Source: Methylobacterium sp. CB376 | GTDB taxonomy: Bacteria; Pseudomonadota; Alphaproteobacteria; Rhizobiales; Beijerinckiaceae | NCBI RefSeq assembly: GCF_029714205.1 | Contig: NZ_CP121648.1 | Coordinates: 4,787,001 to 4,851,000, forward strand | DNA length: 64,000 bases | Direction: 5' to 3' | Shown: positions 50,170 to 61,400 of the stretch, one piece after another | How positions within the stretch are numbered: the stretch's first letter is position 1 | Layout of the letters: each line of letters starts with the position of its first letter | Notes under the pieces: model-generated | What the model saw: only the letters and a program-made list of their open reading frames with translations | Told to the model about the DNA's origin: nothing | Databases searched by the model: none | Made by a program: the position numbers and the translations under genes

Positions 50170-51360
50170 CTACCGGAACGTCTTGCGCGGGTCGAACGCG
50201 TCGCGCACGGCCTCGCCGGCGAAGATCAGCAGGCTCAGCATCAGGGCGATCACCGCGAAGCCGGTGAGCCCGAGCCAGGGCGCCTGCAGGTTCGCCTTGC
50301 CCTGGGCCAGCAATTCGCCCAGCGACGGCGAGCCCGGCGGCAGGCCGAAGCCCAGGAAATCCAGGGAGGTGAGCGTGGAGATCGAGCCGTTCAGCACGAA
50401 GGGCAGGAAGGTCAGCGTCGCCACCATGGCGTTCGGCAGCAGGTGCCGGAACATGATGCGGGCATTGGACAGGCCGAGCGCCCGCGCCGCCCGCACGTAC
50501 TCGAAGTTGCGCGCCCGCAGGAACTCCGCCCGCACCACCCCGACCAGCGAGACCCAGGAGAACAGCAGCAGGATCCCGAGCAGCACGAAGAAGCTCGGCG
50601 TGATGATCGACGAGATGATGATCAGCAGGTAGAGCGACGGGATCGCCGTCCAGATCTCGATCACGCGCTGGAACACGAGGTCGATCCAGCCGCCGAAATA
50701 GCCCTGCACCGCGCCGGCGAGCACGCCGACGACCGAGGAGATGATCGACAGGACGAGCCCGAACAGGACCGAGATGCGGAAACCGTAGATCAGGCGGGCG
50801 ACGACGTCGCGGCCCTGGTCGTCGGTCCCGAGCCAGTTCCACTCGAGGTCCCGGCAGCCCTGCCCGCCGGCCTTCTCGGCGACGGTCCGGCACTGCGCGT
50901 CGGTGAGGAGCCAGGTCGGCGGGGCCGGGGCCGGGACCGGCAGGTCGAGGTTGTGGGTGTCGTAGGAGAAGCGGACCGCCGGCCACAGGGCCCAGCCGTT
51001 CTCGGCGATCTCCTTGCGGATCACCGGGTCGCGGTAGTCGGTGCGGGCCAGGAACCCGCCGAACTTCTCCTCCGGGTAATCGACGAAGATCGGCGTCAGC
51101 AGCTCGCCCTTGTAGAAGATCAGGATCGGCTTGTCGTTGGCGATGAAATCCGCGAACAGGCTGACGACGAACAGCACGCAGAAGATCGCGAACGACCAGG
51201 AGCCGCGCCGGTTCGCGCGGAAATTGGCGAGCCGGCGCTGGTTCAGGGGCGAGAGCCGCCGCGTGCCGGTCTCCGGCAGCAGCGGCAGCGGCAGCGGCGC
51301 CGCCGCCGGGGAGGCGAGGGGCACCGCGTCGCGTTCGGCCGGGCGGGGACGCTCGTTCAT
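50170..51360 (-). CDS. yejE: ABC transporter permease, YejE/OppC type
   Basis: The 396-residue permease has a cytoplasmic N-terminus, membrane segment 1 at about 55-75, and a long periplasmic region (YPEEKFGGFLARTDYRDPVI, WLLTDAQCRTVAEKAGG) up to WNWLGTDDQGRDVVARLIYGFRIS. The binding-protein-dependent permease core follows, with the EAA-type loop RAARALGLSNARIMFRHLLPNA. YejE works with YejB, YejF and YejA to import peptides or microcin C. None of the partners is adjacent here; a DUF4112 gene is directly upstream, 19 bp before the start. Confidence 0.88.
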   Translation of the reverse strand: MNERPRPAERDAVPLASPAAAPLPLPLLPETGTRRLSPLNQRRLANFRANRRGSWSFAIFCVLFVVSLFADFIANDKPILIFYKGELLTPIFVDYPEEKFGGFLARTDYRDPVIRKEIAENGWALWPAVRFSYDTHNLDLPVPAPAPPTWLLTDAQCRTVAEKAGGQGCRDLEWNWLGTDDQGRDVVARLIYGFRISVLFGLVLSIISSVVGVLAGAVQGYFGGWIDLVFQRVIEIWTAIPSLYLLIIISSIITPSFFVLLGILLLFSWVSLVGVVRAEFLRARNFEYVRAARALGLSNARIMFRHLLPNAMVATLTFLPFVLNGSISTLTSLDFLGFGLPPGSPSLGELLAQGKANLQAPWLGLTGFAVIALMLSLLIFAGEAVRDAFDPRKTFR

Positions 51361-51379
51361 GCCGGCTTCCCCGCGCGGG

Positions 51380-51841
51380 TCAGTCGAGGCGCGTCGCCGT
51401 GCCCTCGATCGTGGACGGGCGCAGGCCGCCGGACCGCTCCAGGTGGCGGCGCAGCAGGCGCACGTTGCGGATATTGGCCTTGAAGGCCGCGTCGAAGAGG
51501 TCGCCGACCAGCGGCACCACGCCGACCACCCCGTCGAAGGCCACGTTCGCGGCCATCCGGGCGATCAGCCAGCGCGGCACGCCCAGGCGGCGCGCCTCCC
51601 AGATGATGTAGGAGGAGATCGCCGTGGTGATCGCGTCGCCGACCACCGGCACGAGGCCGATCAGCGCGTCGACGCCGACCCGCCGGTTGATCCCCGGGAT
51701 CAGGAAGGCCGAGTCGAGGAGGTGCGCCAGCACTTCCAGCCGCGCCAGCACCTGCTCGGCATCGACGGCCTGGGCGCGGGCGGGCCGGAACGGGGGGAAT
51801 TGCGCGGAGAAGCGACCGCCGGCCGTCTGCGTGAAGTCCAT
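51380..51841 (-). CDS. DUF4112-family membrane protein
   Basis: The 153-residue protein has LAHLLDSAFLIPGINRRVGVDALIGLVPVVGDAITTAIS and LFDAAFKANIRNVRLLRRHL, which match DUF4112. Two hydrophobic stretches (GLIPVVGD-like and VVGVVPLVGDL) suggest membrane association. Its function is unknown. I prefer ATG 51841, preceded by CGGAG, over the longer frame to 51910. It probably shares a transcript with yejE (19 bp) downstream. Confidence 0.82.
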   Translation of the reverse strand: MDFTQTAGGRFSAQFPPFRPARAQAVDAEQVLARLEVLAHLLDSAFLIPGINRRVGVDALIGLVPVVGDAITTAISSYIIWEARRLGVPRWLIARMAANVAFDGVVGVVPLVGDLFDAAFKANIRNVRLLRRHLERSGGLRPSTIEGTATRLD

Positions 51842-51922
51842 CGCGGGGCTCCGAGGCGAGTGCGGGATGTTCATGATCCCGCATGTGGCCCCGGCCCCGC
51901 GGCGGAACAAGGAGGGCCCGCA

Positions 51923-53074
51923 TCAGGCGGCCCCGCGCAGCCCGGCGAGGCGCTCCAGGGCGGCGTCGAGCGTGTCGTCCCGCTTGGCGAAGCAGAACCG
52001 CACCACGTGGCGCACCGGGTCCTCGGCGTAGAAGGCGCTCACCGGGATCGCCGCGACCCCGTGCCGCCGCACCAGCCGCTCGCAGAAGGCGACGTCGTCG
52101 CTCTCCCCGAGCGGCGCGATGTCGATGTTCAGGAAGTAGGTGCCCGCCGCCGGCAGCACGGTGAAGCCGAGGTCGCGCAGCCCCGCCGCGAAGCGGTCCC
52201 GCGAGCGGGCGAGCCCCGCCCGCATCCCCTCGAAATAGGCCTCGTCCTTGCCGAGCCCGTAGGCCACCGCCTCCTGGAGGTTCGGCGGCGTGGTGAAGGT
52301 GAGGAACTGGTGCGCCTTGGCGAGCACGCGCATCAGCGGCGGGGCGGCCAGGACGAAGCCGACCTTCCAGCCGGTGAGCGAGAAGATCTTGCCCGCCGAG
52401 CCGATCTTCACCGTGCGCTCGCGCATGCCCGGCAGCGCCATCAGCGGGCGGTGGCGGCGCCCGTCGAACACCACGTGCTCCCAGACCTCGTCGCAGAGGG
52501 CCACCGCGTCGTGGCGCCGGCAGAAGGAGGCGAGGAGCGCGAGATCCGCCTCGCCGAAGATCGTCGCGGTCGGGTTGAGCGGGTTGTTGAGCAGCACCAC
52601 CCGGGTGCGCGGCGAGAAGGCGGCGGCGAGCGCCGCCTCGTCCAGTGAGAAGTGCGGCGGCGTCAGCCGCACGATGCGTGGCACGCCGCCCGCCCGCCGC
52701 ACCAGCGGCAGGTAGGCGTCGTACATCGGCGCGAACAGCACGACCTCGTCGCCGGGCTCGATCAGCGCCATCAGCGCGCCCGCCAGCGCCTCGGTGGCGC
52801 CGGAAGTGATCATCACCTCGCCGGCCGGATCGACGCTCAGCCCCTGCCAGCGGGCGTAATGCGCCGCCACCGCCTCGCGCAGCCCCGGCAGGCCCATCAT
52901 CGGCGGGTACTGGTTCCAGCCCGAGACCACCGCCTCGGCGGCGCGGCGCCGGACGTCCTCCGGCCCCGGATCGTCGGGGAAGCCCTGGCCGAGATTGACC
53001 GCCCCCGTCTCGCGGGCGAGCGCGGACATGACCTCGAACACCGTGGTCGGCAGGTCGGCGAAGATCGGATTCAT
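51923..53074 (-). CDS. PLP-dependent aminotransferase, class I/II (MccB/YbdL-like)
   Basis: The 383-residue enzyme begins NPIFADLPTTVFEVMSALAR. It has GAVNLGQGFPDDPGP, the cofactor contacts NNPLNPTATIF and CDEVWEHVVFDG, and the Schiff-base lysine in KIGSAGKIFSLTGWKVGF. It ends with RFCFAKRDDTLDAALERL. The family covers methionine, kynurenine and cysteine-S-conjugate transaminases; the substrate cannot be assigned. It is 13 bp beyond the frame of the DUF4112 gene, in the same orientation, and the start ATG is at 53074. Confidence 0.87.
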   Translation of the reverse strand: MNPIFADLPTTVFEVMSALARETGAVNLGQGFPDDPGPEDVRRRAAEAVVSGWNQYPPMMGLPGLREAVAAHYARWQGLSVDPAGEVMITSGATEALAGALMALIEPGDEVVLFAPMYDAYLPLVRRAGGVPRIVRLTPPHFSLDEAALAAAFSPRTRVVLLNNPLNPTATIFGEADLALLASFCRRHDAVALCDEVWEHVVFDGRRHRPLMALPGMRERTVKIGSAGKIFSLTGWKVGFVLAAPPLMRVLAKAHQFLTFTTPPNLQEAVAYGLGKDEAYFEGMRAGLARSRDRFAAGLRDLGFTVLPAAGTYFLNIDIAPLGESDDVAFCERLVRRHGVAAIPVSAFYAEDPVRHVVRFCFAKRDDTLDAALERLAGLRGAA

Positions 53075-53183
53075 GCCCGGAGAATCGGTGCCATCGCGCG
53101 AGCGGGGAAAGGTAGGATCTCGCTAGCACGCGCGTGCCGCGTGCGAAACCGCACATCGGCCGCACCCTGTGAACTGACGAAAG

Positions 53184-53211
53184 TTGACAATCATCACCCG
53201 TCCGATAGGGT
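53184..53211 (+). promoter_or_regulatory. Possible promoter of a structured RNA or small gene
   Basis: A perfect TTGACA (53184-53189), a 16-bp spacer and TAGGGT (53206-53211) precede a strongly folded segment. The -10 box is weak. Upstream, 53075-53183 shows no gene and is divergent-promoter space for the aminotransferase. Confidence 0.35.
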
Positions 53212-53217
53212 GTGGAC

Positions 53218-53305
53218 ATGCGGCCGGGCTGGCCGCGGTTGCAGCACCGGGCTCCGCCCCCTCGCCCGGTGCAGCGACCTTCGGCCGGCCCGGCCGTACC
53301 TTTTT
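53218..53305 (+). ncRNA. Candidate structured RNA or leader with long nested stems
   Basis: CGGCCGGGCTGGCCG (53221-53235) pairs with CGGCCGGCCCGGCCG (53282-53296) as a 15-bp helix with one G-U pair. Inside it GCACCGGGC (53244-53252) pairs with GCCCGGTGC (53264-53272) over 9 bp. After the outer stem come 4 nt and five T (53301-53305). This may be a small RNA with its own terminator, or a leader or attenuator of the short gene at 53390. It is not SRP RNA; the conserved GGUCC/GGAA tip is absent. Confidence 0.4.
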
Positions 53306-53389
53306 CGGCCTGCCCGCTTGCGGCGCGCGCCGGGCTTGGGCATCACGGCCCGCCGAACTCCGCGCCGAGCCCCGCACCGCATCCGCCCG

Positions 53390-53551
53390 ATGTCCGTCCG
53401 TACCTGCCTCCTCCTCGGCTGCCTCGCGGCGCTGCTCGGCCTCGGCCTGCGGCTCGGCCTGCCGGTGCGCCCGGTCGACGAGGCCTACCGGGCGACCGTG
53501 CGCGACGTCCTGGCGCAGCGCCGCCTCGTCGTCGAGCAGGGCCTGCGCTGA
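53390..53551 (+). CDS. Small putative membrane protein
   Basis: A 53-residue frame starts with ATG in MSVRTCLLLGCLAALLGLG, a clear single hydrophobic segment. It ends with a charged helix (YRATVRDVLAQRRLVVEQG), a typical small-membrane-protein layout. It lies between the structured segment and the mdtA gene. Evidence is composition and position only; no family is recognised. Confidence 0.4.
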   Translation: MSVRTCLLLGCLAALLGLGLRLGLPVRPVDEAYRATVRDVLAQRRLVVEQGLR

Positions 53552-53775
53552 GCCGCGCGGGCGGTCCCGCGCGCCGGCCCGAGGGGCCGCGTTCAGCAAT
53601 CATGGCGCAACATCGCGGCCGTACTGGCGTCTCATTGCCGTGGCGGATGACCAGGGTGATGGCGTGACGCAGCGGCGGGGTGCGGGCGGCGCCCTATACC
53701 GCCGGGACGGGACAGATCACGGGGGCGACGGGCGGGGGTGCCGTCCGGTGGGTTGAGAGGCAGCGGGTCGACGCC

Positions 53776-55152
53776 ATGAACGAATTGTCTCCCATCCGCA
53801 CCGACGACGCCGTCGAGGCGGGGTCGCGGCGGCGTCGGCGCTGGCCCTTCTGGCTCCTGGTGCTGCTCGCCCTCGCGGGGGGCGGGGTCTGGGCCTTCCG
53901 CGACTCCCTGCCGAACGGGTTCCAGTTCCAGGTGAAGCAGGCGGCCAAGCCCGAGATGGGCCGACGCGGCGGCCGGCGCTTCGCGGGCGGGGACGGGCCC
54001 CAGGCGGTCGGCGTCGCCACCGTGGTCACCGGCGAGATGCCGGTGGTGCTCTCCGGCCTCGGCACGGTGACGCCGCTCGCCACCGTCACGGTGCGCTCCC
54101 AGGTCAGCGGCTACCTCACCAGGATCGGCTTCCGCGAGGGGCAGCACGTCAGGGAAGGCGATTTCCTGGCCCAGATCGACGTGCGGCCCTACGAGGCGCT
54201 GCTCGCCCAGTACCAGGGTCAGCTCCAGCGCGACCAGGCGCTGCTGCAGAACGCGCGCCTCGACCTCACCCGCTACCAGACCCTGAACCGCCAGGATTCG
54301 ATCTCCAAGCAGAACGTCGACACCCAGGCCGCCACGGTGAAGCAGTACGAGGGCGTCGTGGCCTCGGACCAGGCGCAGATCGACCAGCAGAAGCTGAACA
54401 TCCAGTACGGGCGCATCACCGCGCCGGTCGACGGCCGGGTCGGCCTGCGGCAGATCGACCAGGGCAACTACGTCACGGCGGCCTCGACCAGCATCGTGGT
54501 GGTGACTCAGCTGCAGCCCATCTCGGTGCTGTTCACCCTGCCGGAGGACGTGCTGGCCCGGGTGATGGCCCGCCTGCGCGGCGGCGCGAAGTTGCCGGTG
54601 CGCATCTTCGACCGCAGCGACACGGCGGAGATCGCCAGCGGCATGCTCGACACGGTCGACAACCAGATCGACGTGACCACCGGCACCGTCAAGCTGCGGG
54701 CGCTGTTCCCGAACGCGGACGACCGGCTGTTCCCGAACCAGTTCGTGAACGCCAAGCTCCTGGTCGACACGGTGCGGGACGCGCCGGTGATCCCGGCGGC
54801 GGCGGTGCTGCGGGGCACGCCCGGCACCTTCGTGTACCTGCTCGGCGAGGACGGCAAGGTCTCGGTGCGGCCGATCACGGTCGGCGAGACGGACGGCAAT
54901 CGGACCGTGGTGACGTCCGGGCTGAAGCCCGGCGACCAAGTGGTGGTCGACGGGACGGACCGCCTGCGCGACGGGGCCGAGGTGAAGGTGGCGGCGCGCG
55001 CCGCGCCCGAGGCGAGGGCGGGCGGGGCGGAGCCGGCGGCCAGGCCGGCCGCGGAGCCGGCCGCGGGCGAGGCGCGCCCCCGCGCCGAGGCCGAGGCGCC
55101 GCCGGCCGAGGGCGAGCGCCCGCACCGGCGGCGGCGGCCGCCGACGCCGTGA
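53776..55152 (+). CDS. mdtA: RND efflux periplasmic adaptor (MdtA-type membrane fusion protein)
   Basis: The 458-residue adaptor has a cytoplasmic N-terminus and a membrane anchor at about 20-40. The lipoyl half-motifs are [25 protein letters not shown] and [26 protein letters not shown] around an alpha-helical hairpin. A beta-barrel domain and a Pro/Ala/Glu-rich C-terminal tail of about 50 residues follow. It bridges the inner-membrane pump (two RND proteins next in the operon) to the outer-membrane channel. I start at ATG 53776; the frame is open upstream. MdtB follows 10 bp later. Confidence 0.92.
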   Translation: MNELSPIRTDDAVEAGSRRRRRWPFWLLVLLALAGGGVWAFRDSLPNGFQFQVKQAAKPEMGRRGGRRFAGGDGPQAVGVATVVTGEMPVVLSGLGTVTPLATVTVRSQVSGYLTRIGFREGQHVREGDFLAQIDVRPYEALLAQYQGQLQRDQALLQNARLDLTRYQTLNRQDSISKQNVDTQAATVKQYEGVVASDQAQIDQQKLNIQYGRITAPVDGRVGLRQIDQGNYVTAASTSIVVVTQLQPISVLFTLPEDVLARVMARLRGGAKLPVRIFDRSDTAEIASGMLDTVDNQIDVTTGTVKLRALFPNADDRLFPNQFVNAKLLVDTVRDAPVIPAAAVLRGTPGTFVYLLGEDGKVSVRPITVGETDGNRTVVTSGLKPGDQVVVDGTDRLRDGAEVKVAARAAPEARAGGAEPAARPAAEPAAGEARPRAEAEAPPAEGERPHRRRRPPTP

Positions 55153-55162
55153 GGCGCGCCGC

Positions 55163-58100
55163 GTGAACCCCTCCCGCCTCTTCATCCTGCGCCCGGTCGC
55201 CACCACGCTCCTGATGCTGGCGATCCTGCTCACCGGGCTCCTGTCCTACCTGAACCTGCCGCTCTCGGCCCTGCCCTCCGTCGATTACCCGACGATCCAG
55301 GTCCAGACCTTCTACCCGGGCGCCAGCCCCGAGGTGATGACCTCGGCCGTGACCGCCCCGCTCGAGCGGCAGTTCGGGCAGCTTGCCAACCTCAACCAGA
55401 TGACCTCGCAATCCTCCGCGGGCGCCTCGGTCATCACGCTCCAGTTCAACCTCGACCTCTCTCTCGACATCGCCACCCAGGAGGTGCAGGCCGCGATCAA
55501 CGCGGCCGGCAACCTGCTGCCGAGCGACCTGCCGGCCCCGCCCGTCTACGCCAAGGTGAACCCGGCCGACGCGCCGATCCTCACCCTCGCGCTCACCTCC
55601 AAGACCCTCGCGCTCACCCAGGTTCGCGACCTCGCCGAGACGCGCCTCGCCCAGAAGATCTCGCAGGTGGCCGGGGTCGGGCTCGTCACCATGGCGGGCG
55701 GGCAGCGCCCCGCCGTGCGGGTGCGCTTCAATTCCCGGGCGCTCGCCGCCTACGGCCTCAACATCGACGACCTGCGCACCACGATCGCCAACCTGAACGT
55801 CAACACGCCCAAGGGCACGATCGACGGGCCGGCCCAGTCCTTCGCCATCAACGCCAACGACCAGATCCGCGACCCCGCCGTCTACCGGGACGCGATCATC
55901 GCCTACCGCAACGGCGCCCCCGTGACGCTCTCGGCCGTCGCCGACGTGGTCGAGGGGCCGGAGAACACCAAGCTCGGCGCCTGGATGGACACGACCCCCG
56001 CCATCATCCTCAACATCCAGCGCCAGCCCGGGGCCAACGTCATCGCGGTGGTGGACCGCATCAAGGCGCTGCTGCCGCAGCTCCAGGCGACCCTGCCGGC
56101 CGCGATCCAGGTCACCCCGCTCACCGACCGCACGGTGACGATCCGCGCCTCCGTGCACGACGTGCAGATGGAGCTGCTGCTCGCCATCGCGCTCGTCGTG
56201 CTGGTGATCTTCCTGTTCCTGCGCTCGCTGCCCGCGACCCTGATCCCGAGCCTGTCGGTCCCGCTCTCCCTGGTCGGGGCGCTCGCGGTCATGGACCTGT
56301 GGGGCTTCTCCCTCGACAACCTCTCGCTGATGGCCCTCACCATCGCCACCGGCTTCGTGGTCGACGACGCCATCGTGGTGATCGAGAACATCGCCCGCCA
56401 CGTGGAGGAGGGCGCCTCGCCCTTCGAGGCGGCCCTCAAGGGCTCGGAGGAGATCGGGTTCACCATCATCTCGCTGACCGTGTCGCTGCTCGCGGTGCTG
56501 ATCCCGCTCCTGTTCATGGGCGAGGTGGTGGGGCGGCTCTTCCACGAATTCGCGATCACGCTCGCGGCGACCATCGTCATCTCGGGCATCGTCTCGCTCA
56601 CCCTGGTGCCGATGCTCTGCGCCCGGCTGCTGCGCCACGCGCCGCCGCGGGCGCGGCGCGAGGGCCGCCTCGCGCGGGCCGGGCGCTGGACCATGGAGGC
56701 GGGGATCGGCCTCTACGGGCGCACCCTGCGCGGCGTGCTGAACCACCAGGGGCTCACCCTCGTGGTGGCGCTCGGCACCCTCATCCTCACTTTCCACCTC
56801 TACGTCGTCATCCCGAAGGGCTTCTTCCCGGTCCAGGATACGGGCCTGATCCAGGGCATCTCGCAGGCCGACCAGACCGTGTCCTTCGCGGCCATGGCCG
56901 AGCGCCAGCAGCGCCTCGCCGAGGCGATCCTGAAGGATCCGGACGTGGTCAGCGTCTCGTCCTTCATCGGGGTCGACGGCCAGAACGTGACCCTCAATTC
57001 GGGCCGCTTCCTCATCAACCTGCGCCCCCGCGAGGCGCGGGCGGAGCACGCGGGCGCCATCATCCGGCGGATCGCGGCGCGCACCGCCGAGGTTCCGGGC
57101 ACCACCCTCTACATGCAGCCGGTGCAGGACCTCACCATCGACACGGCGGTGAGCCCCACCCAGTACCAGTTCATCCTGGAGAATCCGGACCTCAACGCCT
57201 TCGAGGCCTGGGTGCCGCGCTTCGTCGAGCGGCTGCGGCGCATCCCGGACCTCGCCGACGTGGCGAGCGACCGGCAGGCGAACGGGCTCGCCGCCCACAT
57301 CACCATCGACCGCGCCACCGCGGGCCGCTACGGCATCACGCCGGCCTCGGTCGACAACGCCCTCTACGACGCCTTCGGGCAGCGCATCATCTCGACCATC
57401 TTCACCCAGTCGAACCAGTACCGGGTGATCCTCGAGGCCGATCCCGACCTGCACCGCACGCTCGCCTCCCTCAACCGGATCTACCTGCCCTCCTCGACGG
57501 CGCAGAACGGTCAGGTGCCGCTCTCGGCGATCGCGACCGTGACCGAGAAGCGGGCCCCGCTGCTGATCAGCCATCTCGGCCAGTTCCCGGCGACCACGAT
57601 CTCGTTCAACCTCGCCCCCGGCGCCTCGCTCGGCCCGGCCGTGGCGGCGATCGAGGCGGCGCGGGCCGAGATCGGCCTGCCGGACAGCTTCCAGCTGGTC
57701 TTCCAGGGCTCGGCGCTGGCCTTCCAGTCCTCGCTCAAGAACACGCTGTTCCTGGTGCTCGCCGCCATCGTCACGGTCTACATCGTGCTCGGCGTGCTCT
57801 ACGAGAGCTTCATCCACCCGATCACCATCCTGTCGACCCTGCCCTCGGCCGGGATCGGGGCGCTCGCCGGGCTGATGCTGTTCGGGCTCGACCTCGACAT
57901 CATCGGCATCATCGGCATCGTGCTGTTGATCGGCATCGTGAAGAAGAACGCCATCATGATGATCGACTTCGCGCTCCAGGCGGAGCGCGAGGAGGGGAAG
58001 AGCCCGCGCGACGCGATCTACGAGGCCTGCCTGCTGCGCTTCCGGCCGATCATGATGACCACCTTCGCGGCCCTGTTCGCGGCGGTGCCGATGATCTTCG

Positions 58101-58282
58101 GCAGCGGCACGGGGGCGGAGCTGCGCCAGCCCCTGGGCATCTCGATCGCGGGCGGGCTGATCGTGAGCCAGGTGCTCACGCTCTACACCACGCCGGTGAT
58201 CTACCTCGCCTTCGACCGCCTCGCCCGCCGCCTGGGCGGCCGGCGCCGGGGCGGGCTCGCCCCGGGCGGGGCGGTGCCGTGA
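55163..58282 (+). CDS. mdtB: RND efflux pump inner-membrane protein, MdtB-type
   Basis: This is a 1039-residue RND proton antiporter with 12 expected membrane segments and two large periplasmic loops. It starts at GTG 55163 with [20 protein letters not shown] and has the signature [21 protein letters not shown] in the first half. Helix-4 acidic residues needed for proton transfer are in [11 protein letters not shown]. MdtB and MdtC act as a heterotrimer in enterobacteria for drugs and bile salts; the order here, A-B-C, matches. A 145-bp gap with two hairpins precedes mdtC. Confidence 0.93.
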   Translation: MNPSRLFILRPVATTLLMLAILLTGLLSYLNLPLSALPSVDYPTIQVQTFYPGASPEVMTSAVTAPLERQFGQLANLNQMTSQSSAGASVITLQFNLDLSLDIATQEVQAAINAAGNLLPSDLPAPPVYAKVNPADAPILTLALTSKTLALTQVRDLAETRLAQKISQVAGVGLVTMAGGQRPAVRVRFNSRALAAYGLNIDDLRTTIANLNVNTPKGTIDGPAQSFAINANDQIRDPAVYRDAIIAYRNGAPVTLSAVADVVEGPENTKLGAWMDTTPAIILNIQRQPGANVIAVVDRIKALLPQLQATLPAAIQVTPLTDRTVTIRASVHDVQMELLLAIALVVLVIFLFLRSLPATLIPSLSVPLSLVGALAVMDLWGFSLDNLSLMALTIATGFVVDDAIVVIENIARHVEEGASPFEAALKGSEEIGFTIISLTVSLLAVLIPLLFMGEVVGRLFHEFAITLAATIVISGIVSLTLVPMLCARLLRHAPPRARREGRLARAGRWTMEAGIGLYGRTLRGVLNHQGLTLVVALGTLILTFHLYVVIPKGFFPVQDTGLIQGISQADQTVSFAAMAERQQRLAEAILKDPDVVSVSSFIGVDGQNVTLNSGRFLINLRPREARAEHAGAIIRRIAARTAEVPGTTLYMQPVQDLTIDTAVSPTQYQFILENPDLNAFEAWVPRFVERLRRIPDLADVASDRQANGLAAHITIDRATAGRYGITPASVDNALYDAFGQRIISTIFTQSNQYRVILEADPDLHRTLASLNRIYLPSSTAQNGQVPLSAIATVTEKRAPLLISHLGQFPATTISFNLAPGASLGPAVAAIEAARAEIGLPDSFQLVFQGSALAFQSSLKNTLFLVLAAIVTVYIVLGVLYESFIHPITILSTLPSAGIGALAGLMLFGLDLDIIGIIGIVLLIGIVKKNAIMMIDFALQAEREEGKSPRDAIYEACLLRFRPIMMTTFAALFAAVPMIFGSGTGAELRQPLGISIAGGLIVSQVLTLYTTPVIYLAFDRLARRLGGRRRGGLAPGGAVP

Positions 58283-58301
58283 CGGCGCGCCGCGCCCTCG
58301 C

Positions 58302-58381
58302 GGCCGCCCTTCGGGCGGCCATTGTCCGGGCGGCAAGCTCTCGGGCTTCAAGCTCCCGGGCGTCCCGCCCGTCGGCGGGAC
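58302..58381 (+). promoter_or_regulatory. Two intercistronic hairpins between mdtB and mdtC
   Basis: In the 145-bp gap, GGCCGCCC-TTC-GGGCGGCC (58302-58320) and GTCCCGCC-CGTC-GGCGGGAC (58362-58381) are each perfect 8-bp hairpins. They could protect mdtA-B mRNA from 3' decay or lower the read-through to mdtC. No gene fits in the gap. Confidence 0.45.
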
Positions 58382-58427
58382 GGCTCCGGCGCGGCGCGGG
58401 TCGGCGCGCGACGGGGAGCGGCGCCCC

Positions 58428-61400
58428 GTGAACCTGTCCCGCCCCTTCATCCTGCGCCCGGTCGCGACGACGCTGCTCAGCATCGGCGTGCTGCTCGCCG
58501 GGCTGTTCGCCTTCCTGCGCCTGCCGGTGGCGCCGCTGCCGCAGGTCGATTTCCCGACCATCCTGGTCCAGGCGCAGATGGCCGGCGCCAGCCCGGAGAC
58601 CATGGCGGCGACCGTCGCGGCCCCCCTGGAGCGCCGCCTCGGCCAGATCGCCGACGTCGACCAGATGACCTCGACGAGCTCGACCGGGCAGACCCGGATC
58701 GTGCTCCAGTTCTCCCTCGACCGCGACATCAACGGGGCCGCCCGCGACGTCCAGGCGGCGATCAACGCGGCCCGGGCCGACCTGCCGACGGCGCTCCGCC
58801 AGAACCCGACCTACCGCAAGTTCAACCCCGCCGACGCGCCGATCCTGATCGTCGGCCTCACCTCGAAGACCCTGAACCCGTCCAGCCTCTACGACAGCGC
58901 CGCCACGGTGGTGCAGCAGAAGCTGTCCCAGCTCGAGGGGATCGGCAATGTCGACGCGAGCGGCTCCTCGCTGCCCGCGGTGCGGGTGGAACTCGAGCCG
59001 GGCGCGCTCTTCCACTACGGAATCGGGCTCGAGGGCATCCGGGCCGCGATCGCGAGCGCCAACGCCAACTCGCCGAAGGGCGCGATCGAGACCGTCACCC
59101 GCCGCTACCAGCTCTACGCCAACGACCAGGGCCGGGTCGCGGCCGATTACCAGGACATCGTCGTCGCCTACCGCAACGGCGCGGCCGTGCGCCTGCGCGA
59201 CGTGGGCGAGGTCGTCGACGGGGTCGAGGACCGGCGCAACCTCGGCCTCGTCAACGGCCGGCCCGGCGTGCTGCTCATCGTCTACAAGCAGCCGGGCGGC
59301 AACGTCGTCGAGACGGTCGACCGGCTCAAGGCGGCGCTGCCGCAGATCAAGGCGGCGCTGCCGGGCGACATCGACCTCGTCGTCACCGGGGACCGCAGCC
59401 TCACCATCCGGGCCTCCCTGCGCGAGGCCGAGCGCACCCTGATGATCTCGGTCGGGCTCGTGATCCTGGTGGTGTTCGTGTTCCTGCGCTCCGCCCGCGC
59501 GACCCTGATCCCGGCCGTCGCCGTGCCGGTCTCCCTCGTCGGCACCTTCGCGGCGATGTACCTGTGCAACTACAGCCTCGACAACATCTCGCTGATGGCG
59601 CTGATCATCGCGGCCGGCTTCGTGGTCGACGACGCCATCGTGGTGCTGGAGAACATCCAGCGCCACATCGAGGAGGGCAGGCCGCGGCTGGAGGCGGCCC
59701 TGCTCGGCGCCCGGGAGGTCGGCTTCACGGTCCTGTCGATGAGCCTGTCGCTCGTCGCGGTCTTCATGCCGATCCTGCTGATGGGCGGGCTGATCGGCCG
59801 CTTCTTCCAGGAATTCGCCGTGGTCCTGTCCCTGGCGATCCTGATCTCCCTCGTCCTGTCGCTCACCACGACGCCGATGATGTGCGCCCGGCTCCTGCGC
59901 CCGGAGCCGCACGGGCGGCGCCCGAACCTCCTGGCGCGGGGGCTGGAGGCCGGGTTCGACTGGGTCTTGCGCGGCTACGGGCGCAGCCTCGGCTTCGCCC
60001 TGCGCCACGGCGCCCTCGTCATGCTGGTCATGGTCGGGGCGATCGCGCTCAATGTCTGGCTGTTCGTGATCGTGCCGAAAGGCTTCTTCCCGCAGCAGGA
60101 TGCGGGCCAGATGATCGGCGGCATCCAGGCCGACCAGCGCATCTCCTTCCAGGCGATGAGCGCCAAGCTCAAGCAGGCGACCGACATCGTGCAGGCCGAT
60201 CCGGCGGTGGAGAGCGTCGTCGGCTTCACCGGCGGGCGCGGCACCAACTCGGCCAACGTCTTCGTCGGGCTGAAGCCCCTCGGCACCCGCGACCCGATCG
60301 CCCAGGTCATGGGGCGCCTGCGCCCCAAGCTCGCCGCCATCCCGGGCGCCCGGCTCTACCTGTTCCCGCGCCAGGACTTCATGGTCGGCGGCCGGCAATC
60401 CTTCTCGCAGTTCCAGTACACCCTGCAGGGCGATGCCGGCGAGGAGCTCTACGCCTGGGCCCCGAAGCTGGTCGAATTGCTGCAGAAGGACCCGATCTTC
60501 ACGGACGTCACCTCCGACCAGCAGCAGGGCGGGCTGGAGAGCCGGCTCGTCGTCGACCGGGCGACCGCCTACCGCTACGGCCTGACGCCCGACCTGATCG
60601 ACAACACCCTCTACGACGCGTTCGGCCAGCGCCAGGTCTCGACCATCTACAACGCGCTCAACCAGTACCGGGTGGTGATGGAGATCGCGCCCCGCTACCT
60701 CGGCAACCCGGAGACGCTGAAGCAGATCTACGTCTCGACCTCGGGCGCGCGGGCGCGGGGCTCGGCCTCGACCAACGCCGTGGCCGGCACCGTGCAGAGC
60801 GCCCAGATCGCCGCGGGCGACGCGAGCGCCGCCGCCGCCGCGGTCGCGACCGACTCGGCCCGCAACGCCGCCACCAACGCCATCGCGGGCAAGGCCGGCG
60901 CCTCCTCGGCCGCCGCCGTGAGCAGCGCCAAGGAGACGATGGTGCCGCTCTCGGCCTTCTCGCGCTTCGAGAGCGGCACCGCCCCGGTCCAGGTCAGCCA
61001 CCAGGGCCTGTTCGTGGCGACCACGCTCTCGTTCAACCTCGCGCCAGGCAGGACGCTCGGCGACGCGACGGCGGCGATCGAGGCGCACATGCGCGCGCTG
61101 CGCATGCCGGCGACCATCCACGGCGAGTTCGCGGGCGCGGCCAAGAGCTTCCAGGCCTCCTCGTCGCGCCAGCCGCTGCTGATCCTGGCGGCCCTGCTCA
61201 CCGTCTACGCGGTGCTCGGCATCCTCTACGAGAGCTTCGTCCACCCGATCACCATCCTGTCGACCCTGCCCTCGGCCGGGATCGGGGCGATTCTCGCCCT
61301 GATGCTGACGGGGGAGGAGTTCGGGGTGATCGCCCTGATCGCGATCTTCCTGCTGATCGGCATCGTCAAGAAGAACGCCATCATGATGATCGACTTCGCC

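Noticed and set aside
53212..53667. Plus-strand frame of 151 codons through the structured segment
   Set aside because: It is Arg/Pro-rich, crosses strong hairpins and starts at a GTG with no ribosome site; typical of GC-driven frames.
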